A stretch of 64,000 bases of DNA from Colius striatus (taxonomy: Eukaryota; Chordata; Aves; Coliiformes; Coliidae): NCBI RefSeq assembly GCF_028858725.1, contig NC_084761.1, forward strand, positions 25,574,501 to 25,638,500, given 5' to 3'. The notes under the pieces were generated by a model, which made no database searches, was not told the DNA's origin, and saw only the letters and a program-made list of their open reading frames with translations. The position numbers and the translations under genes were made by a program. Positions 21,859 through 35,228 of the stretch are shown in pieces (the stretch's first letter is position 1; each line of letters opens with the position of its first letter).

Positions 21859-24800
21859 ACCAATTTCATAGAAGGTGAGATCTTTCTGTCTGATATATTC
21901 CTAAATTAAATCAATTACATTAGTAGAAGTCAGTTTTAATGTTGATGGAGTAATTAGAATGGGAAGCTAAACAATAGATGTCAGTGTGGTAGTGGGTGGT
22001 TGCGTATCATGTCTTTAAAATTGTGTAGCCACCTCTTTCGTGTTAGAGGCTATAAGGTTACCATAACTGCTTGAAGAAAGGCATGCTGACAGAGAAAGTG
22101 AAATATAAGGACAAAGAAGAACTTCCTTTGTGTCTAGGCAGTGGAGAAAACTCCTTGATATCCCTCTGATCAGATAAGAGTGAGCAACATGCTTTTTATA
22201 TACGTCACTTCTCTGTTGTGGCTTAGGAACATGCTGAGTCAAATAATGACACTCTCTCTCACAGCGTCACCTGCCCGGCCCCAGAGGGATGGCTGCAGAG
22301 TGGAAATCTGAAAAACCTCCCATCCCAGGCCCACAAGGCCGAGTCCTCCTCTTTCCTCTTTGTAGCAGTGCCACTCAAGTGCTGAATGACTTCAACCCTG
22401 AAAGCCCAGATCCCCCACCCACATTTTCCTTTACAATGTAGCTGAATGGAGGTTTTTCACATAGCTTAGTCATTGCTATGGCTCAGGTGAAAAAGGCTGT
22501 AATGTACAGGACTGCTTTCAAAGAATTTATGTAACTTATGTTCATGAAATTTAATGTGTATATTATGTACCACTTGGAGGGTAATGAGTTGGGGATTGTA
22601 GGAAAGCAAGGAAAGAGTTATGCTGCAAAATTGTAAACTAGGAAGAAGACTTCTGTATTACAGATTTAGGAAAACTAGTCTTTAAAACGTTTCTGAGAAC
22701 TTTGCAATGGCTCTTTCAACCTGATTTTCTGTAAGCCTTAGATATAACTCTTCTGTCCTTGCTTTGAAAAGAGAAAATGAAACCTGGGAGAAAAAAATTA
22801 TTTCTAGCTTGTATTTCATATAAAAATCAAAGTAAATACAACTCTGAATGTGGTGACATAGATACTGAAGACTTAAGGGACTGCATACAGCAATATAACT
22901 GTTCGCCATAGTGTTCCTCTAGAGTTAACTTCTAGCCAGTTTCTAATCCATACTGAAGTGGGTCTAACATTGGCTAATAAGATCTCATGCGGTAAATGAA
23001 GGAATTGGAGGAACAAATGAAGTAGCTCTTATAGGAGATTGCACATTTCTGTCCTGAAAGAATGTGCTGAAGATTAAAGAGATGCCAAGAAAAAGCTTCT
23101 ATTACAGAAGATTTTTCTTACATCACATAAGGGTAATTACCTTGAGTGATATATATAAGGCAATTCCCAGTTAGTGGAGAACAAGGAGAAGAGTACGACA
23201 AGTGATAAGATGGCTGGGTTATAAATATGTGAACTGTTCAGTCTTCAAAGACTTTGTGTGAGTATGCAATTTGTAATAGGGACTGGAGCAGTACCTTGGT
23301 ACTGTGGGCATCTGGTGTTTGGCCTCTAGCTGTTACTAGATTTAAAAATCATTATCTTACACTTCTAGTAGTGAACATCACTGACATTAGCATTACAATT
23401 GGTGGTTCTCGATTGCAATTAAGGCCAAAATGCAATGCCACACAGCAGAAAAAGAGGCAGCGTAAGAATGAAAAAGACTTAGTAGATGGAAAGTAGAACC
23501 TGCTTTCAAGGTCAAAATCTTTTTGAATCTAGTACAACCCTGCTCATGGTTTTATCATGTTTTTTAGAAACAGCTACAGCTAGTGAAGACATGTGAGAAA
23601 CGCAAAGCCATTTGGAAATGTTCAAGTTATTGCCTCATTTGTCTTGTACCAGCCATTACTGTCTCTGTTCTCTCTGGTTCAGAAAAGTAGGTGACTGACT
23701 ATAAGGCAGAAAAAATTAACATTAATAGCAATTGCATATATATTAATTAAATTAATTATATACCAGGTGCATCCTGCTTGTAGATCAACCCAGTGATGCT
23801 TGTCATGCATGTAGTTTGATTGTTGTACTTCTGGCCTTATCAACCACTAATAACAAACTATATTGAAAAATATCCTGTTAACATCCAGAACCTGGGACAA
23901 GCCTTAGACCCACTGTGCACAGAACCAGCTATTCAGAACTATCCTCTTGTTGTTTCAAATCTTTCCTTTAATGTTGTAGCATCCTCCCACCTCCTGGGTC
24001 ACATGTTTCTCTGCATGTAGGATGGAAGAAGCCTCGCTGGGTCACCAAGTCTGGTCTTCTGCCGTTGCAGGCATTCACGTCATATAGTTCCTTTCACATC
24101 TCAGCTAAAAACTCCTGCATAAGGTCTTATCAGTTTGATATCTGTAATGATAAGAGCTTAGAGCCTTTTCTGTGCCTAAGCTGTGTTCTAGCTTTTATAG
24201 GGCAGCTTCATTGTTATTTACAGTGCTACTAATAATCTTTCCCCGCTACCAGAGGACAGCCACATTCAGAAGACTAGGCAGCAGTTGACAGGAAGTCAAG
24301 CTGCCACGGTTCTCTTAAAAATTTGAGGGCAGAAAGTAGTTGCTCATCTGAAAGCCAGGGGTGGGGGCAATAAGCAAGAGAAGTCAATGCTGCTCTTCTG
24401 TGTTGCAACAATGACTTCTACAGCTCTACTGCTTGATGGCATTGCACTGCAGATCATCAGGTCTCCTTACAAAACGTGGCCCAGCTGTGTGCAATCTTTC
24501 TACCGCAGAAGTGTTCTCTATATGTAATACACGTTTCCTGACTACCCCTCTAAGGCAGTGTGGCCTGTGGTGCGAAAAGCAGTGATGTGTTAGTACTGAA
24601 ACTCAATAGTGTATGTCATGTTCATTCAAAATGTTCAGAAAGACAAGTCGAAAGAGATCTGTCGAAAGAGGATGTTGGAGGGTGAATAGAGGAAGCAGAA
24701 TGGCTCAATACAAAGTCTGCCTTTGTTCATTTGCTAATGTTAATGAACAGAAGTCAGAAGAGAGTTATCTCTGTATTACAATATCAATAGCATAAAACAA

Positions 24801-27800
24801 AGAACCCACAAACTATTATAGGTGGAAGATGGAAAAGTCTGGTGTGGAGCATACTGCAGCCTGTGGGAATGCACTACATATGTAACTATTCTGTTGGCCT
24901 TTGGGCCCTTCTATATATGGATACACATTGCACTGTGATCAGCGTGATACTACAGCTGAAGTTTAAATATCAAAATTAAAGGTTTGGTGTTACAGATTCT
25001 TTTGGAAATCCTTCTCAGGGCCTGATGAGGCTGATGTGGGATCTCTGCAGCAGTACAGTTATTCCACTATTACATAGTTTAGAGCAAAACACAGCATGCA
25101 GCCAATGAGGGGCAGTCGCCCCTTTTCTCTCGTCTCCAGCAAACCTGCCCTGGTTTTACTTTGCTTTCAGTTACATTCTACATACAGTTATGTTTACAAT
25201 AAAATGCATTTTTTTCACTTTTTATTATGCTTTCCCTTTTGGCATGTATTGGTAGAAGCAGATGGCTGAACACGGCTTTTATTTCTAGCTAGTTTCCCTT
25301 CCTGGTTCTCAGATACTACCAAAATGTTACAGATTGCACCCTCGTTCATATATGTATATATGTTTGCAGGTTATACACAGTTCTGGTTTGGGGTTTTTTT
25401 ATAAAGGTGTTGGTTTCAAGTTCTATAAATTCATTCACATTATTCACCTGCCCTTTGTTTTTTGTCTTGCCAGGAATGGTGTCATATACCATGCTGGAGC
25501 ACCTCTGTGGCACAGCAAGAAATGCCTTGTGTGGCACAGAAGGACAGAGGAGCAGCCTGAGATTGCACTAAAGGATGTAGTCTGTGTCCACTGGAGTGAC
25601 TCCAAGTACCTGCTTGCAGACCAGTTCCTCATCTTCTGTGCCCTGTAGCTATGTGTGCTGCAAACCACTGGATCAGCCATCTGATACTGCTTGTATTTTA
25701 GCTCCTGCAGCAAAGAGGCTCAGGTGTTATGCTGCATAACCAAAGAGAAGGCTGAAGCAGAAGCTGCCTTGGCTGATACCAGGATGTAGTAATCAAGTGC
25801 TGGCTTTGGCAACAAAGCCATTTAAAGGACTTTCTACTTCAGGTCACTGCCGCTATGCTCTATCACCATAGTTTATTGAAGTCTGAAGAGCTGCTCTAAA
25901 AGTAACTTGGGTCATTCAAATGATTCAGGTTAAAAATTGCTCTTGCAAAGGCCTTGAGAGTTTGGTTTGCTTTGATTTGATTGGAATCATTTCACTATCA
26001 ACCCTACTTTCTCCTTAGCACAACACAGATTTGCAAATTGCAATGAGTTGCTAGAAGTCATAAACTCCTCTGCTGCTGGCTTTCTTACTGATCAAAACTG
26101 TGGACCATCTACACAACAGCTACCTTCTTAGCACACAAGGCTGAGGGGAGCCAGTGAGTATTGCTCAGCAACATCATTCCAGGAACAGTAGTTAATTGCT
26201 GGTGCAAACAGCGTTCAGCCCTTTAGCTGTGGCTGAAATGCAGTCTCTGGCAGAATCATTTTAAGGAAGAGGACTAAGGGAAGACTTAACTCTGCAGCCT
26301 GGTCTATATTTAAGACTCTCGCAAGTATAATAACGTCATCCAGGCAGCATTTCTTATTTTTCTGGCAATTATATCCACAAAATTTCTGATATTGGTTTAA
26401 CTATACCATTGAATTATCTATATAGGAATCCTAACTATCCTGTTTCTCATATATGAATTAGCTGTGATTACAATGCACTTTGTCATGACTTTACGCTTAA
26501 ATAAATTGGCTATTTAATTGTTTATGGCAGGTCAGGGAATGCTCTGAGGTGACGAGTGCATATCATCCTTAACAGGTAGAACTTTAATGTAGTATCTTTG
26601 AAGAAACAGCTTTTCTCTTTAGATTTTGTTTTCAGGTGTCTCTCTTTCTATCTTCATCTTTAACTAGACATATATAACAGATATGAAAGTGTATGGCTGT
26701 GCCTACAGATATGTCTTTTGTATGTGCATATGTACAGATTTGAAATGCTATATAGCACAGTTGCTTTGCATAATGAGTTTCACTTTTTTTCACAGGTCAG
26801 CACCTTAAACGAACCTTGGAAAAACTATTGTGTGATCAGTCATCACACTAAAGCAACAGCACCCGTTTGGTAAAGGTAGCCTTGGATAAAAAGCTGAATG
26901 CTAGGGTTTCAGTGACTTATTGTTGAAACCTTGTGGTTTCTGTGTAGGAGGCTGTAGAAGCTGGACACGTTTGACATCCTTGTTTCTAAGCTGTGAAATC
27001 TGTACATCTAATTTATGAAAATTATCTCTGGTTTAATTTTATTCTTTTTTTTTTTTTAATGAATTCAACGTATTTTCCTTGCATTCAGTGGAAATAATAA
27101 TGGAAATGTTATAAGATACTGTGAGCCTGTTTGACCTCAAAAAGGGAGAAGAGAAACAGTATTCTTGATTCTTATTCTTGATTAAGGTCTAAGAAGGAAA
27201 TCAAAATTAAATGCAAGGAGTTAGAGGTGAGATGACAGCATTTCTCAAGTATGGAGATAAAAAGAGAAATTAAATGAGGGAAATGACATAGATATACAAT
27301 AAAAATCTTCCAAGTGAGAATTTTAATTTAACCCTCTCCAAACAACTAAGCTAATTTGGAATAAACCATGGTACTGGTACCATTTAGGAAAGCCAACAGT
27401 ATCTATAGTTTTTCAGGTGGTTTAAATAAACAAGTAAGTTTACATTTAAGGTAAATCCAAGTCCAAAGAATCTAAAAGTAGGGCAAAGAGAGAGCTGTAG
27501 CAGAAATAGTTAAGACACAGAAAAACAGAATTGAACATTAGATCAGTTGTGTGCCTTTTTTCTTTCACAGATGGGTTTTATGCTATGCTCAGTAAATTGA
27601 GTTCATTGAAGAGCAAAATGTGCGAATGTTAGTGCAACAGGTACAGCAGGAATGCACAGCTGGAATTGGCAGGAGGAGAGAGTGAGTTTCTTGCCTTCGC
27701 TATGTTTTGTAGGTGTAGTAGAAACACGTTGGTGTCTTAATCGCCAAAATGGAACCTGCATGAGGCTCCATTCCTTCCTTTGCACTTGCCTCTTCTGCTA

Positions 27801-30800
27801 TGGTGAGTGCCTACTATCATGTAACTCCCCAGAAAGACGAGCTGTAGCAATACAGGATACCTGAGCCTGAAATATTGGCAGTCCCTTCACAGTCCCTGCT
27901 CCCTTCACAATTGAGAGCAATGACTGTCCAAACCTTGAGTTTTCAACAACAACAATTTTGCCACTGTCAGGTGAGTTCCCAGAAACATATACACCTTTCC
28001 TTGTAAGTGAATGAAGGGAAACATTAAAAACAAGCAAAGACCTCTGAATAGAAAACAATGAGAAGTAAAAGAATATTCAAGGCATGAAACAAAGTTTCTT
28101 GCTGAAATATAAATGAAACAAAGACTTTGTGTGAAAATAACTACCCAGTGCATTTGTGGGAGTACAAAAATCTGTTTGAAAACATTAGTCAAAAGACTTC
28201 TGTGTGAGCAAAGATTGAAAGTGCAATCACCTGCCGTGAATTTCAGAGGGATCACTGAAAGCTTTTCTTACTCTAACGTTGTACCTTTGACTGGAAAATT
28301 GTCGTCCTGCTTGTGTTTTCTTTCCAGAATCCTGAACCAGTAAACATGATGACTGCATCTGTAAGTGAATATAAAAGCAAATGGTAAAATTGCTGTCTTA
28401 AGGTACTCTTCTGGCCAAAGACATTTTTCCTGCCTGTTATTTATGTGCTTTTTGCAGGCTTAACTCTTGATATGACATTCCTTGAGCAGACAGTGCTGTT
28501 TCTTTGAACTCACTTGTGGGAAACCCAGAGAAAAACAAGCACTGAAGATGCTAGTCCAGATCAATGGAGGCTTTTGAAAAATCTCATTTTCCTCATAAAC
28601 ACTTCAAACATGGGACATACAGATAACCGAGTAAGAACTCTTCATAGAGCTGAATTTCTAGTCCTGATCCTCTTCCTCTGATTATCATAAGAATCACACA
28701 ACTACTTTTTTATTGAACCTAAGGAAAAGTTCTGTCTACACCTCTGTTTTGTCTTTTGTTTTTTTAGTTTGTGGGGATTTTTTCTCCATATATGTGTGTA
28801 ACTAGGCCTACAGTTCTTCAGATCACTGGTTGGCAGCATTTTTGGTGATTTCTTATTGACTGCATTTCCACTTGTATCTCCAAGCCTGTCTCCCTCCTAA
28901 CCTACCTGCCTGTTGCTGGCCAGGGATAGGCAGTGAAGAACCAGTGCTGCACCTCTGCCCCAGGCAGCTCCTCTCCCTCCCAAGACGGTTGCATCTGGAA
29001 TATTGAGGGGCAAAAGCAGCTGCATAAACCTCCACTTCTGCAGACTTGACCACCAGGTGTTGAGGGCCCATCTGAAAAGTCAAAGGAGATCCTTTTTTTC
29101 CCCTCCTTCTAGCACCAGCTATTCATCAGCTTTAGTGTTTGCCTCTCAAGGAACAAGTTGTGTCACTGACTCAGATGAAACTGTACCTTGGTTTGGCAGG
29201 GAGCTGTGAGGCTGCATTAGCGATCATGGTGGTGATGTATCCTGGGAGGCCCTTGGCCATCTGGGCTCAAAGGCACTGCAAGTAGCTTCCCAGGGAGATA
29301 TGTTCTTAGCAGCTGAGAGACTAAGATAATAACAGAAGCTTGCCTCAGTGGTATTTTTTGTATTTTGAGGTTTTTAAGGACACCTTTCATTTTCTGATAG
29401 CCTAGGTTATGCTTCCTTTGTCACCCTCCTCCCCGTTTGTGGAGTATTTGTGTTAACCCTGATCATTTCTGACATCTGATTTGTGAGCAACAATAGGCAA
29501 TTCTTGCTGTGCCCTGGGCACAGACATCTGTGACTCTCAGCAGGCATGAGAAAGAGAAGGTGGATGCAATGGTGCTCTACCCAGCCTTCACTTTTAGACT
29601 GAGCTTTACCTATTACTGCCATCAGCTGAGCCACTGCAACAGCCCAACCACGGGCAAAATAAAGAGCTGCAACTACTAGGAAGATGTCATTTTACTTGCC
29701 TTTTGTACTGGTCAAAGTGTGCACATGTACCAGTGATTTTAGCCACAACACTTTGACCTCCTGGAGTTGTGAGTCCATGTCATGCGCCACACATAAGGAG
29801 ATGCTGATTGGACTCCAGAGGCTGCAAAATAATTACACTTTATGTTGCTGCAGAAAGGATGACAACATGAAAGGAAATGGAAACATTAAAGCTGAGAACA
29901 GGAAAAATCATAAGAATGTCAGAAATGGCCCAAAGAAAAAAGGAGACAGAGATGTGATTTCCAAAACAGTAACCAGAGATCAGAAGAGGCTGATGTTCTT
30001 TTGAATTGCTGTTTGTGGCGGATCTGCAGGAAAAGGTTAAAGATGAACGTTATTTTGCAAGGTGCCATGAAAAATAGAGTATTGCAGAGAACCTGTAGGC
30101 CCCGTAGCTTTCTACTTGGCTTTCTTATTGCAGTTGCCCTCTGCATTTCTGTGTTGGCCGTGCTGAGAGGCAGAATGTCCAACCTCAAGTGAATTTGTTT
30201 TTTCACTTGACCATCTCAATCCTTGCAGTGTGTTTTATCCCACTTCACGTGTCTTCTCACAAACGAAAAAATCAGATACTCATTCTGTTTTAGGTGGCCA
30301 GTCTAACATTTAATAGTCATTCTCTGTGCTTTCTTACGTCTTTATGATTCAGTACACATGCTCTGAAACGTTTCTGTGCTCGCTTTGTTTTTTTCACAGG
30401 TGGGAAACAGCTCCAGAGTTATGTACAATGGGTAATCCGTATTCCAGAAAATGAAGGACAAAGAATTAACTGTTAAAGTTACACAAGAAAAGCCTCACCT
30501 TCAGCATATACAAACTCTGAAACTGCTCCTTATCATTCCTACTTTATGCATGAGAATTAACTATTTAAAATAAAAAAGAGAGGTCAGCAAACCAATGCAC
30601 CAAAGCAGAACTAACCAGGCACTTCAAGGCAGTTTGTAAGGGTCCAGGATGATGATGGACTTGAGGTACTTCCAGGAAGAGAGGGCCAGGAAACTGTGTC
30701 CTGGAGAGAAGCATGGGCCATTTACCCTAATTATTTGCTGTGGCAATAAGCCTGGCACCACCCCCATGGCCACTGCTTCTGCTTCCCTGGATGTACATGC

Positions 30801-31959
30801 CACCAGTGTTACTCTCCCCCCTAATGCACTTGGTAACATACTTGGGTGACCAAGTATGAGGGACCATGAAGAGCTGTGGAACATCTTTGAAAGGTTTGTG
30901 CAGCTTGAGAATAGTTAGCCAATGTCTGTCTTCTTAAGTCTGGGGTCTGCAGGCAAGGTGATGTCCCTCTACCTTAATAATTAACGTCTGTCTGCTTCTA
31001 ACAGGACCAGGGCAATTTTAACTTACCAGACCAGCCTAGTGAATCAAGATTTGCCAGCTGCTTTGCCAGGTAGTAGTTTTATCTTTTTCCCTCACAGAAA
31101 GATAAATATTGAGGCTTTTGAAATTTAAACAATGTTGTTAAGAAAGTGGTCAAGAGAAGCCAATGTTTTATACAATACATTATTATATCTCTAGGAAATT
31201 GTATTCTCATTAGTGTAAAATATTCTTCAGCGTTATTTAACACCTTCCATAAGTAAGTGGAAGATGGCCTAATATGGGTTGGTGTGGACGTACACCTTAT
31301 TAGTTCTTTCGATTTACATAGCACTTCTTTACACATAGTGGAATTGGGCTAAAAGAACCTTATTTGGTTATTTTTCAGTTTCTTTTTTATCCACTGACTA
31401 GGCCCTTTAGCTGACTCGTGCTCTGAGCTTCTTAAAAATCTATGCTCCTTCCCTTCCTGAAGGAATTTGAGAGAGCTCAGAACACTCAAGGCTTGATTAA
31501 AAAAAGCCTGTAACTCAACCTTGCATTTCTTTTGTTTAAATGAAATATCCCAAGCTAGAATACGAGCCAAGATTTCTGTAAGAATATGTTGTGCATGAAC
31601 AAGACCAGATTAGTGCTAAGAGAAAGCTATTGCACTGGTATGAATTAGAGCAGCCCAAATCCACACCTCTATCACTTCTCAGTCTAGTACTGAGAAAGCT
31701 TTTCAGATCTGATTAGTCATTTGAGTTAAATGTCAGAGACACTAATTAAAAAAAAAGAACCCTCAGTAAATGTGAGGCATAGCTGCTCTCTAGTGGACTT
31801 GTGAATATTGTCAGCAATGTAAGTATGCTTAGCATTGCCAGAAAATCATGGAGCTACTCTGCTGAGAGACTGAAGATAAAAACTTCCTACACATGTGGAT
31901 TCAGCTGCTTTGTTGTTTTCTTGCTGTCTGTTCCCTCCTTATGTAGCTGACTTACACCT
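21859..31959. other. Gene-free stretch
   Basis: Ten kilobases without a supported gene. One weak exon candidate lies on the complement of 22682-22783. A 13-nt poly(T) is at 27045-27057, and an AT-rich near-palindrome made of TTAATTAA-like elements lies near 23736-23762. No CR1 or LTR was recognised. Confidence 0.55.
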
Positions 31960-32043
31960 GCCTTGCTTCTGCAGGGGGGTTGGACTAGATGATCTCTAAA
32001 GGTCCCTTCCAACCCTCCTATTCTATGATGATTCTATGATTCT
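31960..32043 (+). mobile_element. CR1 LINE 3' end, short
   Basis: About 80 bp: GGTTGGACTAGATGATCTCT, AGGTCCCTTCCAACCCT and the terminal repeats TTCTATGATGATTCTATGAT. This is the extreme 3' end of a plus-strand CR1, severely 5'-truncated as is usual for LINE insertions. Confidence 0.92.
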
Positions 32044-33433
32044 ACAGTGAAATGGCAGAATGCAATAGCAACTTTTAAAAGGATCTGCTGTCTGGTGCTG
32101 TGGCGAGCAATATTTCACTACCTGTATGTTGCAGTTTTGTTTGCAGATAACAAGAGTTTCATTTAGTGAGAGTGGCAGGTACCTTAGAGCTAAGGAAAAC
32201 CATTTTATCAGGAAAGGGAAGATGTACAAAGTGCAGGTATGTATTTCTTTACGCTGTATAGGAAGGTAATAGAGGAAAAAAAACCTGCTGCACACAGGAT
32301 CTTCACATTTGGGAAAGTGAGATCTTCTTGGGCTTTCTCAGGAGAAAAACACTGATAATGGTAGGATCAGTGTCAAGTTAAGCCCGTGTGCCCAGGCATA
32401 AATGCATGCTCACAGAGAGGGCTTCAGGAAACTTGGGGGCCCCTGGGTCTGGCAGTCCGGAGCCTGCAGGCACTCCCAGAGACACCACGGGGCTGAAACA
32501 TGACACTTCCTGACCTCTCCATCAGCTTCGCTGGCTCGGTGTTTAGCTAACTGTCTATCCACTGTATGTCAAGAAATTCTCCTACATCCACCAAAATGCC
32601 CCTAGAAATAATCTCCTGCCTGTATTGATTTCATGTTGGGTAAACTTTAAAAGAATTTCAGAACAAGTGTATCAGTTGCATTCTTTTATTGCAGAAAAAA
32701 TCAGTGACATCAGCCTTGAAATAATTTAGGGACCAAATAAAATTATTCCAACACACTGAAGGTTTATGAAAGTGACTGAAAAAGTTAGTCTTTAATACTA
32801 TGAACAAAATTATGTGTTCAACAGAATAGCCTGTACTTTACCCAACATTTTAATATATATGCAAGAAGCTTTGCTTAAGATATAGCATGTATTTCAAAAG
32901 CAGTTTTAGAAATAATCTAGACATGCAATTTCTTAGATTTTTTGTTAAATTACTGAGAAAAGGGTTCCCACCATAGAGAAGTCTGGCAAAATCTTGAAGA
33001 AGTGATAAGAGTATCATACATTATAAAGTCTTAAGCAGCTGTTTCCATTTGTATGTGTGTGCCAACTGCAATAAGTCATTGTGCTGCAGTGGTAAAGACA
33101 ATGTATTTAAGAGTTATAATACCTAACTAAACTTTAAATTGACAGCAGCCACCTTAGCTCACAGAAAATTATACAAAAAGAAGAAAACAAAACAAAACAA
33201 AAAATTCCCACTTAGCTAGGAAAAAAAAGAATGAGAAAAAGAATTGATAAGTGATTTCTTCTGGTGGTCCTCTGGTCCCCTCCAAGGAAGAATACTGTAC
33301 GCTGCCTGGATCAAGTCTCTCAGCAGGGTACTACTTGCTTTGTACTGTTGTGTTAGATGGATATATTCTGGTACTATTAGTGGTATGTACCTGCTATGAT
33401 GGAAAATAGATACTATGGTAAAGGTATATACAT
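32044..33433. other. Gene-free stretch
   Basis: AT-rich, with the (AAAAC)n repeat near 33.19 kb. Nothing else recognised. Confidence 0.55.
33183..33204 (+). repeat. (AAAAC)n simple repeat
   Basis: Four units of AAAAC-like sequence followed by an A run. Ordinary microsatellite in gene-free DNA. Confidence 0.85.
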
Positions 33434-34387
33434 TGGTGATAGTTTAGCCCTTGCTGGGTGCCAGATGCCCACCAAATTGTTCTATCACTCCCCTCCTAAA
33501 CTGTACAGGGGAGAGAGAAATATAACAAAAGGTTCATGAGTTGAAGTAAGGATAGGGAGATTGCTCAGCAGTTAGTGTCACGGGCAAAACAGATTCAACT
33601 TGGGGAGAAACTGTTTGATTTCTTAATGAACAATCAAAACAGAGCAGGGAAATGAGAAATAAAACCAAATCTTAGAAACACCTCCCTCCACCCCTCCCTG
33701 TTTCCCAGGACTCTCCTTCCTTTTCCCCCAGGAGCTCAGGGAAAGGGCGTTATGGTCAGTTCATTACAGATGGACTTTGCTGCTGCTGCTTCTCAGGGGG
33801 AGGCCTCCTCACACTTCCTACTGCTACACTGTGGGGTCCCTCCCTATGGGGGACAGTTCCTCATGAACTGCTCCAGCATGGGGCCTCCCACAGAGGCAGC
33901 TCCTCACACCCTGCCCCAGCGTGGGTCATCCACTGAGAGAACAGTCCTTCAGGGACAGACTGCTCCAGCCTGAGTCCCTCACAGAATCACAAGGTCTCCC
34001 AGGTCCTACCAGGAACTTCCTCCAATGTGGGCTTCCGATGGAGTCACAGCCTCCTTCAGGCATCCACCCGCTCCGGTGTGGGGTCCTCCACGGCCTGTGA
34101 GTGGATCTGGCCTGGATGTCTACAGAGATGTTTTTCTCACATTCTCACTCCCTGTTGCTGCTGCAGTTTAGCAACCGCACAGCAACTTCTTTTCCTTCTC
34201 CAATATGTTATTCACAGAGGTGAATAACAATAATTGGCCAGGCCTTGGTCAGCTGTGAATTCATCTTAACACTGACTGGCACTGGCCCTGTCAGCTACAA
34301 GGGAAGCTTCTGGCAGCTTTTTGGTTAAAGAAGCCACCCCTTTAGCCGCATCATTACCAGAAACCTAGCCCAGGCAAAACCACTACA
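33434..34387 (-). mobile_element. Solo endogenous retrovirus LTR, long type
   Basis: About 950 bp. The left end (TTAGCCCTTGCTGGGTGCC, CCCACC, TCTATCACTCCC) is the U5 end of the common avian LTR type. The middle has GGGCAAAACAGATTCAACTT and GC-rich imperfect repeats built on CTGCTCCAGC-TGGG and CTCAC (33830-33975). The right end, read on the minus strand, starts TGTAGTGGTTTTGCC. I recognise it as an ERVL-like avian LTR. It is diverged and no gag, pol or env sequence is attached. Confidence 0.75.
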
Positions 34388-34828
34388 CTGTTGTAGTGCA
34401 ATTACTTGCAAAACTGCTGGAACAAAAGTGTGGAAGATAGATGGAAGAGTTGAGGTCACTTTTAGTCGATGTAGCACCTCATGTTGATGCAATTACATAA
34501 ACAAAAAAATGTCCTTCATCGGTATTACTCATTATATGTAGGAAAGGGTTATAATATGTGCTGGTGGAAGAACCTAGCTAAAGATTATCTGTAGTTATAC
34601 CAGCTAGTCCTATTGAGTATAAGTGTGCCACATCCTTCTCTGCAGTGGTCTGTTGCCCAAGAACAGGTGGAATTTCACTTGGGTTGGTACTGCTAGAAGT
34701 GAAAAATGTAACTGTATTCCCTTCTAACACCAGCACTACCGTACAAGCAGCATTCTGGGGTCAGCAAACACCCAGAACATATGTATGACTGCCTTGGATT
34801 TTTCAAGGTACCAGGCTCTTTCCCACTC
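34388..34828. other. Spacer between two LTRs
   Basis: About 440 bp of ordinary sequence separating two retroviral LTRs of different families. It shows no retroviral coding similarity. Confidence 0.5.
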
Positions 34829-35228
34829 TGGTGGGTTAATTCCAGCCAGCAGCTAAGTATCCCCACAGCTGCTGTCTCACTCCCTCCCCCTGTGGAATAG
34901 GCTACTTTGAAGACAGCCTCTACTCCCAGCTTTTATTGCTGAGCATATCTTTATTTGGTATGGAGTGTGTCTTTGAATGATTCATGTCAGCTGCCCTGGC
35001 TGTGTCCCCTCCCAGCTTCTTGCCCAGCTTCTTGCTTCAGACTAATTGCTGAGGTGGGAGCTCAGAAGGAAGAGAAGAAGACAAGAAAACTTTGATGCTA
35101 TTCAAGCACTGTTCTGCCATAGGCAAAGTACTAGTGTGTTATCTGCTCCTTTTAGCTGCAAACCAAACTACAGCACCATATGCACTGCTGTGAAGAAAGT
35201 TGACTCCATCCCACCTGTAGCCAGATGA
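34829..35228 (-). mobile_element. Endogenous retrovirus LTR fragment, ERVK-like
   Basis: On the minus strand the start has the well-known avian LTR segment GGGATGGAGTCAACTTTCTT, and the end has TTAACCCACCA. GGCTGTGTCCCCTCCCAGCT lies in the middle. It is shortened compared with the family and its TATA-like element is degraded. It lies about 440 bp from the neighbouring long LTR in the same orientation but belongs to a different family, so these are two separate insertions. Confidence 0.75.

Noticed and set aside
27368..27383. ATGGTAC-TG-GTACCAT small palindrome
   Set aside because: A 7-bp stem is common by chance and no repeat or element surrounds it.
26179..30675. TTCCAGGAA (STAT-type) palindromes near 26.18 and 30.67 kb
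   Set aside because: TTC-N3-GAA is expected about fifteen times by chance in a window of this size; position alone gives no support as IL21 enhancers.
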